A stretch of DNA of 6,647 bases. It comes from Micrococcaceae bacterium UBA6021. Lineage in GTDB: Bacteria > Actinomycetota > Actinomycetes > Actinomycetales > Micrococcaceae. Position 1 is the first letter of the stretch, and the number at the start of each line of letters is the position of its first letter. Below the pieces are notes generated by a model. The model did no database searches. It was not told the DNA's origin and saw nothing but the letters and a program-made list of their open reading frames with translations. This document shows positions 1 through 6,400 of the stretch, in pieces. Both the position numbers and the translations under genes were made by a program. The stretch spans positions 17,958 through 24,604 of the forward strand of contig DIZT01000225.1 in NCBI GenBank assembly GCA_002427975.1. The letters run 5' to 3'.

Positions 1-230
1 AGGTAGTCGCCGTAGGAGAAGCCACCGGGGATCACGACGGCGTCCACGTCGCCCAGGGTGGTGTCCGCGTGCCAGAGCGGCACTGCGGTGCCGCCGGCCA
101 GCCGGACTGCGCGGGCGGCGTCGCGGTCGTCAAGGGTGCCGGGGAAGGTGACAACGCCGATCCGGGCACCGGCGAGCCGGGGCTCGGCGGCGACGGCGAT
201 CGCCTCGCCGATCAAGGGAAGTCCAGTCAT
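1..230 (-). CDS. purQ: FGAM synthase glutaminase subunit PurQ (5' part only, runs off the window)
   Basis: PurQ is the glutamine amidotransferase subunit of phosphoribosylformylglycinamidine synthase. It releases ammonia from glutamine for PurL, which converts FGAR to FGAM in the cytoplasmic purine pathway. Only the first 76 codons are present. After a short lead ([19 protein letters not shown]) the reverse strand reads the family's first beta-strand region, with [17 protein letters not shown] at about residues 24-40, and then [12 protein letters not shown] at the edge, the conserved [10 protein letters not shown] signature. The nucleophilic Cys and the His/Glu of the glutaminase triad lie beyond the window and cannot be checked. 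The ATG at 230-228 comes one base after the purS stop, so the two genes are very likely cotranscribed and translationally coupled; a GAGG within the purS end could serve as ribosome binding site. purL would be expected further along the same strand. Confidence 0.95.
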   Translation of the reverse strand, partial: MTGLPLIGEAIAVAAEPRLAGARIGVVTFPGTLDDRDAARAVRLAGGTAVPLWHADTTLGDVDAVVIPGGFSYGDY

Positions 231-231
231 C

Positions 232-483
232 TCAGGCCTCGACGACCTCGACGTTGACAACGTCTTCGATCACGGGGTTGGACAGCAGGGTCTCGGCAGC
301 TTCACGGGCCTGGGCCAGGATTGCGTCGGTCACCTCGCCGTCGACCGTCAGTTCAAAGCGCTTGCCCTGGCGGACAGAGCTAAAGCTGGTGAAGCCCAGA
401 CGGGGGAGTGCACCCACAATGGCCTTCCCCTGCGGGTCCAGAATCTCGGGCTTGGGCATGACGTCAACAACGATCCGGGGCAT
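232..483 (-). CDS. purS: FGAM synthase subunit PurS
   Basis: PurS is the small dimeric subunit that bridges PurQ and PurL in the three-part FGAM synthase of Gram-positive bacteria and archaea, and is needed to pass ammonia from PurQ to PurL. The product is 83 residues, the usual PurS size. It begins [20 protein letters not shown], the typical first strand with its PK..ILDPQG motif, continues with an RQGK.FEL strand, and ends in a helix followed by NPVIEDV. The reading frame is open up to 531, which would add 16 residues, but the start at 483 is chosen because AGGAG lies 7 nt upstream and homologues begin at this MPRIVVDV. The stop is one base from the purQ ATG. It appears to be the first gene of the operon, with its promoter in 484-631. 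Confidence 0.95.
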   Translation of the reverse strand: MPRIVVDVMPKPEILDPQGKAIVGALPRLGFTSFSSVRQGKRFELTVDGEVTDAILAQAREAAETLLSNPVIEDVVNVEVVEA

Positions 484-490
484 CCGGCAA

Positions 491-495
491 CTCCT
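491..495 (-). promoter_or_regulatory. purS ribosome binding site
   Basis: On the minus strand AGGAG stands 7 nt before the ATG at 483-481. This is the best Shine-Dalgarno match near the gene and it fixes the purS start over the longer in-frame alternative that begins at 531. Confidence 0.8.
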
Positions 496-589
496 GTGCA
501 TGAGCATTGGGTAAGGGCGCAGCGGAGTCACGCCGTCTTACGCCGTTCCGGGATGATGGGGGACATTGCTTTTTGAACAGTGTGGACGG

Positions 590-631
590 GCGCTCCGCGA
601 GCTTGCAAGCCCATTCTACCGGGCGGAGCGC
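590..631. promoter_or_regulatory. Inverted-repeat element at the purSQ promoter with a central palindrome
   Basis: A perfect 10-bp palindrome GCTTGCAAGC occupies 601-610, about where transcription from the TAGAAT box should begin. It is flanked by a perfect 9-bp inverted repeat, GCGCTCCGC at 590-598 and GCGGAGCGC at 623-631. The position, between and around the -10 box and start site, suits a repressor operator. The outer repeat could also form a hairpin, but its upstream arm (623-631) would not be in a transcript that starts near 606, so a DNA-level role is more likely than an RNA one. The binding protein is unknown; it does not resemble the Bacillus PurBox that I know of. Confidence 0.4.
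613..618 (-). promoter_or_regulatory. Candidate -10 box of the purSQ promoter
   Basis: The minus strand carries TAGAAT here, a good match to the actinobacterial -10 consensus TAnnnT. No convincing -35 hexamer is seen 16-18 bp upstream. Transcription would start near 605-607, giving a leader of about 120 nt before purS. The call rests on sequence match and position only. Confidence 0.5.
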
Positions 632-734
632 TGCACCCTGTATTCGGTGGGATCGGCCATAGTCATCGGAGTGGGAGGGGCTTTCGGGCGGTGAAGAACG
701 ACGGCGGGCTCTGGTCTCGGGGAGTCAGCATCAC

Positions 735-740
735 TAGGAT
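735..740 (+). promoter_or_regulatory. Candidate -10 box giving a leaderless transcript
   Basis: TAGGAT fits TAnnnT and ends 6 nt before the ATG at 747, which puts the transcription start on or next to the A of the start codon. A weak -35 candidate, TGGTCT at 712-717, lies 17 bp upstream. There is no purine-rich ribosome binding site in the 6-nt gap, in agreement with leaderless expression, which is common in Actinobacteria. Confidence 0.6.
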
Positions 741-746
741 TGCGGC

Positions 747-932
747 ATGGCTGAAAAATCGAAATCCGTGCTGTTGCCAATGATGGCCGTGGCCGTTTTT
801 GCCGGGTTGGGCCGGATGGTGGTGCAGAAGATCAGGGCGGACCGGGCTGCCCGGGAAACGCGCGTGGCCGGCCCCATGGACGAAAAGACCCGCCAGTGGA
901 TCAGCGACGTGGTCCGGACGCCCAGGCAGTAG
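747..932 (+). CDS. Small single-pass membrane protein, function unknown
   Basis: A 61-residue product that I cannot assign to a named family. Residues 1-7 are charged (MAEKSKS). A hydrophobic segment runs from about residue 8 to 20 (VLLPMMAVAVFAG) and continues to about 26 as LGRMVV. The remainder is hydrophilic and basic, with many Arg (KIRADRAARETR), then an acidic patch and a VVRTPRQ tail. This suggests one membrane segment and a short charged tail, probably cytoplasmic by the positive-inside rule. The start is supported by a TAGGAT -10 box 6 nt upstream and codon use is typical of the G+C-rich neighbours. It is divergent from purS and is followed by its own terminator, so it is probably transcribed alone. 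Being next to purS does not by itself imply a purine role. Confidence 0.7.
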   Translation: MAEKSKSVLLPMMAVAVFAGLGRMVVQKIRADRAARETRVAGPMDEKTRQWISDVVRTPRQ

Positions 933-945
933 GGCGCCGGCGCCC
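932..945. repeat. 14-bp perfect palindrome at the stop codon of the small gene
   Basis: GGGCGCCGGCGCCC reads the same on both strands and shares its first G with the TAG stop at 930-932. A smaller hairpin, CCCGG-ACT-CCGGG at 943-955, overlaps it. Neither is followed by a T-tract. They may help to stall or protect the 3' end ahead of the true terminator at 972-1003, or be chance in G+C-rich DNA. Confidence 0.4.
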
Positions 946-971
946 GGACTCCGGGCAAATACAGACCTGAC

Positions 972-1003
972 AACGGGCGTTCCTTCATGGGGGCGCCCGT
1001 TTT
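972..1003 (+). terminator. Rho-independent terminator after the small membrane-protein gene
   Basis: The arms AACGGGCG (972-979) and CGCCCGTT (994-1001) form an 8-bp perfect stem, extendable inward by two G-U and two C-G pairs to leave a TTCATG loop at 984-989. TTTT at 1000-1003 overlaps the stem end and is followed by CC. It lies 40 nt after the stop at 932. Confidence 0.75.
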
Positions 1004-1361
1004 CCATGCCCTTTTCCCAACTCCTAGCCATGTGACGTTCTACACACCATGGTCATAGGACGTCGTATGTGGCAGGTGGTATCCCTTTGATGCCAGGACC
1101 GCCCTCACGGCCGAATACTCCCGATCCGCCGCCCCGCGGCGCCTTGAAAGGATATGGATTTGCGAATTTTCACTCACCGGAACCGGCGCCGAAATATTGG
1201 CCGGACCGCAGGAGCCGGGCTGGTGGCGCTGACGCTGCTGGCCGGGTCCGCGATCGCCGCGCAGGCGGCACCGATCCCCTCCAACGGCCCCACAGCACCC
1301 CCCGGTTCGTTCGCGGAGACCAACCTTGGTGCGGACCGCACTGCGGCGAACTTCTTCTACC

Positions 1362-1372
1362 GGATCCCGCCC
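1362..1372 (+). other. Frameshift 1 in the sialidase pseudogene (one base lost)
   Basis: The frame from 1154 reads ...NFFYRIP and then turns into non-family sequence. The frame one base earlier gives ALSYLGNNVVLAAWDGRPG, which is what should follow RIP in a sialidase. Inserting one G after 1369 rejoins them as RIP-ALS. The site is a short C/G run, CCCGCCC, so an assembly or base-calling error cannot be excluded. Confidence 0.8.
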
Positions 1373-1779
1373 TGTCCTACCTGGGCAACAACGTGGTCCT
1401 CGCCGCCTGGGACGGCCGCCCAGGCAGCTCGGCAGACGCTCCCAACCCGAACTCGATCGTGCAGCGCCGCAGTACCGACGGCGGACAGACCTGGGGACCG
1501 GTGCAGGTCATCGCCGCAGGCCACGTGGCCGATGCCAGCGGCCCGAAGTATGGCTATAGCGACCCGTCCTACATCTACGACGCCGAGGCCGGCAAGGTCT
1601 TCGCCCTCTTCGTGCACTCCAAGGACCAGGGCTTCGGCGGAAGCGACTTCGGCAACGACGACGCTGACCGCAACGTGATCTCGTCCGCCGTGATCGAGTC
1701 CTCGGACGGTGGCGTCACCTGGAGCCAGCCGCGGCTCATCACCAACATCACCAAGCCGGGCACCAGCAAGACCAGCCCC

Positions 1780-1800
1780 GTAGCCACCCAGCCACACGCT
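1780..1800 (+). other. Inferred junction of a large in-frame deletion in the sialidase
   Basis: After ITNITKPGTSKTSPVA the sequence passes within a few residues to AAGDAFPYTFSVSNTS, which belongs to the C-terminal beta-repeat region. In family members the second Asp box is followed by roughly 200 or more further catalytic residues, including the SGEGIQL, MDEN and NSRDS regions, none of which appear in any frame. The reading frame is kept across the join. A 6-bp repeat AGCCAC occurs at 1782-1787 and 1790-1795, a possible trace of the recombination. The exact break needs an intact homologue. Confidence 0.7.
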
Positions 1801-1983
1801 GCCGGCGACGCCTTCCCGTACACCTTCAGCGTGAGCAACACGAGCCCGCTCGTGGAAAAGGTGGTCCCCACCACCGGTAACTTCAGCCCCTTCGTTCCCG
1901 AGGGCTCCGGAAACTGCCGCTACAGCGTGCTGCCGGCCGGCCAGGGCTTCACCTGCGCCACGCCGCGCCACACGGTGACCGCG

Positions 1984-1990
1984 GAGAGGC
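1984..1990 (+). other. Frameshift 2 in the sialidase pseudogene (one base lost)
   Basis: The middle frame ends its sensible protein at CATPRHTVTAE; the last frame resumes with AAQGLFVPRTTWEVSSAGQ and runs to the stop at 2744. One added G in GGAGAGG (giving GAG GAG GCC) restores HTVTAEEAAQG. The sense of the shift is the same as at the first site. Confidence 0.8.
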
Positions 1991-2768
1991 CGCACAGGGC
2001 CTCTTCGTCCCGCGGACCACCTGGGAAGTCAGCTCCGCGGGCCAGAGCAGCAGGAGCTACACGATCGACGGCGGCGAAGTGGACCTGAAGGTCCGCGAGG
2101 CCAAGCTTGAGGGCACCGTGGCCGCCGAGTGGAGCGACGCCGACGGCGACCGTTTCGTCAGCGCGGGCGACACGGTCACGTACACGTACACGGTGGGCAA
2201 CGCCGGCAACGTTTCGCTGACCGGGCTCAGCGCCCCCGACGCTTCGATCAGCGAGCCAAACCTGGGCGTGGGCGGTACCGTGACGGCAACGCGCGGGCAC
2301 GTCCTGACAGCAGCCGACATCGCGGCAGGCCGCCTCGACGCCGTCTCCTTCGACGCGACCGCCGCCAACGGTGCCAAGCAGGTCACGGCCACGGTAACCG
2401 GCGGCGCCGTCGTGCTGGATCTCCAGCCGGCGCAGCCGGAGACGGTCCCCGTCCTGGCAGTCCAGGACCTCGACGGCCAAGCGGCTCCGTTCGGCCTTGG
2501 CACGCAGGACAAGTACCGCAACGGCCAGAAGGTGACCCTGAAGGGCCTGGACTACGGCCAGTGGTACTACGTGCACCTGAACAAGAACAGCTACCGGATC
2601 GGATGGATTTTCCCCACCACCGACAACACAGTTGAGTTCATCCTGCCCTCCGATGTGCAGAACGGCCGCGACGACGTCGTGGTGCTGGACAAGGACGGCC
2701 AACAGGTCTCCTTCGACCGTCTGCAGGTGACTCCCACGGGCTGAGCCATGGTGGTTTCCTGACACCCC

Positions 2769-2827
2769 AGAAGACCTCGGCGTGGGCCGGACTTACCCAA
2801 AGTCCGGCCCATGTGGGGGTCTTCTTT
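2769..2827 (+). terminator. Strong nested-stem terminator after the sialidase pseudogene
   Basis: An 11-bp perfect inner stem, GGGCCGGACTT (2784-2794) with AAGTCCGGCCC (2800-2810), has a 5-nt loop. An outer pair, AGAAGACC (2769-2776) with GGTCTTCT (2818-2825), encloses it, and the descending side runs into TCTTCTTTG. It lies 25 nt after the stop at 2744 and would end transcription of the sialidase unit. Confidence 0.85.
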
Positions 2828-2839
2828 GTGTCCCCGGCC

Positions 2840-3227
2840 GGGTCAACCGCCGGAGGGGCCACCCGTGGCAACTCGTGGCAACTCCTTGACCGCCCTCACC
2901 GGAACATCGCCTATCTGGCGGGTCCTGAGGCGTCGTGGGCGGATGGCACGCGATGGCGATCACTGCGTGATGCGGCGGGGGAACTGGAACTGACCGTGCG
3001 CCGTGTAGGCCCAGGGGTGCCCACGGTCTGGGGCGGGGAGGAAGCTGCCCTGGGCTGGCTGTCACATCAAACCTCCGCTGTATGCACTCGGGTCCGCGGC
3101 GGTCAGCGACCTGCTGGCCTTTGCCCGGGGCGCACATTCCCAGTCGGGCCAGCCGCTGGTCCTGCCAACGCGCCTGAAAGTACGGGGATTAACGTCAGTT
3201 CCGGCCCGCCTTCCGGCCCTCAATTGA
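2840..3227 (+). pseudogene. Possible decayed coding sequence, family not recognised
   Basis: This stretch has no intact gene but keeps coding character. One frame from about 2840 to 3063 reads plausibly (NIAYLAGPEASWADG, then LRDAAGELELTVRRVGPG, then WGGEEAALGWLS) with mainly G/C third bases. Near 3063-3078 the sense appears to pass to another frame, reading PPLYALGSAAVSDLLAFARG and later QPLVLPTRLKVRG, which ends at TGA 3225-3227. No start codon with a ribosome binding site is seen, and the strong terminator lies just upstream. A tandem 10-bp duplication, GTGGCAACTC at 2865-2874 and 2875-2884, would itself shift a frame. I cannot name the family. It may be the 3' remnant of a gene that once stood between the sialidase and the peptidase, or non-coding G+C-rich DNA. 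Confidence 0.35.
2865..2884. repeat. 10-bp tandem duplication
   Basis: GTGGCAACTC occurs twice head to tail, at 2865-2874 and 2875-2884. Ten is not a multiple of three, so within a gene it would be a frameshift; it lies inside the presumed gene remnant. Confidence 0.8.
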
Positions 3228-3406
3228 AGGCTTCATGACTGACTGATAAAGTGCTATGCGTTCTATGTCATGTTCAGCTCTCAGTCTGTACTGTTTGAAT
3301 CGGCTGGTCTCATCGCATGACAAAACCTGTAATGCGAGGGTGCCGTCCCAGCTGTTTCAGACCGGCAACGTGGCCGGCCCGTTCCTCGTGAAAGGTGTAG
3401 TCGCTC
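3228..3406 (+). promoter_or_regulatory. Low-G+C leader and presumed promoter region of the S8 peptidase
   Basis: The 60 bases at 3241-3300 are 40% G+C by direct count, well below the coding DNA on either side. TACTGT at 3289-3294 is a possible -10 box (TAnnnT), with only a weak -35 candidate (TGTCAT, 3266-3271) at 17 bp. A 6-bp inverted repeat TCGCAT (3313-3318) / ATGCGA (3332-3337) lies downstream of it. No gene is seen here. The promoter choice is tentative because several A/T-rich hexamers compete. Confidence 0.35.
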
Positions 3407-6400
3407 GTGAAATCAACTGGAAAGAGCCCCATGCGGGGCGGGGGACTGAGGAAAGTGACGGCAATGGCCGTGGGCTTGCCGCTGCTCCTGACCTCGCTGG
3501 CGATGAGCCCCGCTACCGCGGCGCCCGCCGGGCAGAACACGGCAATCGCCGCAAAGAATACTGCGGCCAAATCGTTCAAGGACGGCCGCTACATTGTGGT
3601 CCTCGCGGCCCAGGCTGCCGCGGCCTATGAAGGGGAGACCCCGGGCCTGGGCGCCACAAAGCCGCAGAACGGCAGGAAACTGGATGCGGGAAGCCCCAAT
3701 TACAAGGCCTACGACGCACACCTTCGCAAAGCGCAGCGGGACGTTGCCGCCGAGCAGGGCGTGACGCCGTCGAAACAGTTCACGGCCGCCCTCAACGGTT
3801 TCACGGCCGAACTGACGGCGACCCAGGCGACCGAGCTGTCCAAGGACGCCCGCGTGCTGGAGGTTTCGCCCGACGTCGAAAATGCCCCCGACTACACCAC
3901 CACCGACTTCCTGAAGCTCACCGGTCCACAAGGCGCCTGGGCGACGCAGTTCGGCGGCGAGGCCAACGCCGGCAAGGGTGTTGTGGTCGGCGTGATCGAT
4001 TCGGGGTTTGCCCCGGACAACCCGTTCCTGCAGGGTGAGCCGGTCCAACCGCTCGGTGGGAAAGCCCAGGTGGGCGTGCCGTACCGCACCACCGAAGGCC
4101 GGATTGCCATGCTTAAGGCCGACGGCACAACGTTCGAAGGCGAATGCCAAACGGGTGTGGGCACCGGAGCGGCGTTCGACGGAAAACTGTGCAACTCCAA
4201 GGTCATCAGCGCCCGCTACTTTGCCGATTCCTTCCTCCAGTACGTCGCGCCGGAGCACCGCGCGCCGCAGGAACTGATTTCCCCGGTGGATGTGGGCAGC
4301 CACGGCACCCATACCGCCACCACGGCAGCCGGCAACGCCAATATTGAGCAGGTCCTTGACGGCGTGAGCTTCGGCAAGAGCTCCGGCGTCGCACCTGCCG
4401 CAAAGGTTTCGGTCTACAAAATCTGCTGGGAAGATGACAACCCGGCCACGGGCGGCTGCTACTCCTCCGCCTCGGTGGAAGCTATTGACGCCGCCATCAA
4501 AGACGGTGTTGACGTGCTCAACTACTCGATTTCCGGCAACACGGACAGCACCACCGATCCCGTGGCCCTGGCCTTCCTCAACGCCGCCGCAGCAGGCGTG
4601 TTCGTCTCCGCCTCCGCGGGCAACTCCGGCCCCGCGGCCTCCACCGTCAACCACGCGTCGCCCTGGCTGACCACAGTGACCGCGTCCACTTTCCCCAGTG
4701 ATCTGCTGGGCACCGTCAAGGTTTCCGATGGCACCCTCTACCGGGGAGCGTCCATCATGAAGACCGAGCTCGCGGACAAGCCGGTAATTGTCGCCGTGGA
4801 GGCGGCCGCTGCGGGCGCCGTCAACGCCAACCTGTGCGGCCCCGGCACCCTCGACCCGGCCAAGGTGGCCGGCAAGGTGGTGGTCTGTGACCGCGGAGTT
4901 GTGGACCGCACGGCCAAGAGCCAGGAAGTCCAGGACAAGGGCGGCGTGGGCATGATCCTGGTGAACCTCACCAACAGCTCGGAAGACGCGGACAACCACG
5001 TCCTTCCCACTGTCCATGTGAACGCCCCCAAGAGCCTTGAACTGAAGTCCAAGCTGGCCGGCAACACCGCGCTCACGGTCAGCCTGGTCAAGGGCGACCT
5101 CACCGGAGACCCGCAGGCACCTGCCCCGCAGGTGGCCGGGTTCTCCTCCCGCGGCCCCAGCCTGGCATCCGGCGGGGACCTGCTCAAGCCGGACATTTCG
5201 GCGCCCGGCGTCAACGTCCTGGCCGGCGTATCCACCATCGGCAACGACGGCGACCAGTTCGGGTTTATGTCCGGTACGTCCATGGCGGCTCCCCACATTG
5301 CCGGGTTCGGTGCCCTGGTGCTCAGCAAGCAGCCCACGTGGAGCCCGGCGATGGTGAAGTCGGCCATGATGACCACCGCCTATCCGCTGGTCAAGGCGGA
5401 CGGCACGCCCAACACGGATCCGTTCCAGGGCGGGGCCGGCCACATCGATGCCCTTCGCGTACTCGATCCGGGCCTGCTCTACGATTCAGGCGTCAAGGAC
5501 TGGCTGGCGTTCCTGAACGGCCAGGGGCTGGACACCGGCGCGCCGCAGGCCGGCTCAATCGCTGCCCGAGACCTGAACCTGCCCTCCATTGCCCTGGGCA
5601 GCCTGGTGGGCGAGGTAACGGTCAAGCGCCAACTGACAGCCGTGGTTCCGGGCAAATACAAGCCGGAAGTGGCCATGCCGGGGGTTGATGTCCACGTTGA
5701 ACCGCAGGTCCTCAACTTCGCCAAGGCAGGCCAGACCCGCGACGTCACGGTCACCATCAGGAACGTCAGCGCGCCCGTGGGCGAGTTCACCACCGGCACG
5801 CTGACGTGGAAGGGTCCGCGGACCGTGAGTTCACCCATCGCCGTACGGCCCGTTGATGCGCAGATCGTTCCGTCCTTCTCCTTCAGTTCGGCGACCGGGA
5901 CCGGCAGCGGAACCATGGACCTGGTGTCCGGCTCGGACGCTCCCATCGCCGTAGCAATGGAGGGCCTCGCGCCGGTGAGCCTGACTGCCATTTCCAAGAC
6001 CCCCGGCGCCTACGCGGCCACCAATGATGCTCACAACGCCCTCCTGCGCGTGACGGTTCCGGAGGGCGCTACCTTCGCCCGCCTCGGCATCCAGGCTGAA
6101 CGGAACGACGTCGACTGGGACATGGTGGTTTACGCACCGAACGGCACGGGCGGCCTGGTGGCCACCCAGGTGGCTACTGCCGCGGCCAGCGAGTTCCTGG
6201 ACCTGCAGTCGCCCCGGGCGGGCACGTATTACCTCGTGGCCAATCTGTACTCCACCCCGGATAACGGGCCGGCCAATGCCGCGGTCCAGGCTGTCTCCTT
6301 CGCCGGTGACGCCGGGAACCTGACAGTCAATCCGAATCCGATCGTGGCGCCGAACGGTACGGCCACAGCGGCCACCCTCAACTGGACGGGACTCCAGGAC

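Larger units (their letters stand above)
1154..2744 (+). pseudogene. Secreted exo-alpha-sialidase (GH33), degraded by two frameshifts and an internal deletion
   Basis: Intact relatives, such as the Micromonospora viridifaciens sialidase, release terminal sialic acids from glycoconjugates outside the cell. Here residues 1-41 form a signal peptide (Arg-rich n-region, hydrophobic LVALTLLAG, AQAA cleavage area). FYRIP follows, with the first Arg of the sialidase Arg triad (codon 1361-1363). At 1369/1370 one base is missing (CCG[G]CCC) and the frame moves. The next frame holds the acid/base Asp region (DAPNPNS, codon 1435) and two perfect Asp boxes, STDGGQTW at 1471-1494 and SSDGGVTW at 1699-1722. 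Near 1780-1800 the propeller stops and joins in frame to DUF11-like beta repeats (YTFSVSNTS). The region with the Glu/Tyr nucleophile pair and two Arg is absent. A second one-base loss at about 1986-1988 (GAG[G]AG) moves to the last frame, which ends at 2744. Repaired length is 530 residues. The start could also be TTG at 1160, better spaced from the AAAGGA at 1147-1152. Confidence 0.88.

Noticed and set aside
58..576. 172-codon open frame on the plus strand
   Set aside because: It is antisense to purQ and purS, both recognised with confidence, and crosses their promoter region.
484..605. Riboswitch in the purS leader
   Set aside because: The leader is only about 120 nt. I find no purine-riboswitch three-way junction pattern, no conserved PRPP/guanine aptamer motif that I recognise, and no terminator hairpin before purS.
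1030..1153. Promoter for the sialidase gene
   Set aside because: Several partial TAnnnT matches (TAGGAC, TATGTG, TATCCC) occur but none pairs with a credible -35, so no site is called.
1069..1360. Upstream extension of the middle sialidase frame from 1069
   Set aside because: Before about 1369 this frame gives Pro/Arg-rich sequence without a signal peptide, while the 1154 frame gives a signal peptide and FYRIP. It is open only by chance.
1920..2765. 281-codon open frame on the minus strand
   Set aside because: Antisense to the C-terminal part of the sialidase pseudogene. Its composition is that of a shadow frame (HVVAAV, VHVVPLAVVQ) and no ribosome binding site or family motif is seen.
2793..3137. 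114-codon minus-strand frame across the sialidase terminator and gap
   Set aside because: Its 3' end runs into the terminator stem and its protein is Pro/Arg/His-rich without motifs. The plus-strand frames look more like coding sequence.
3413..5443. 676-codon open frame on the minus strand
   Set aside because: It lies wholly opposite the S8 peptidase, whose motifs and triad are unmistakable. The translation is Gly/Arg/Val/His-rich without recognisable domains, as expected for an antisense shadow in G+C-rich DNA.
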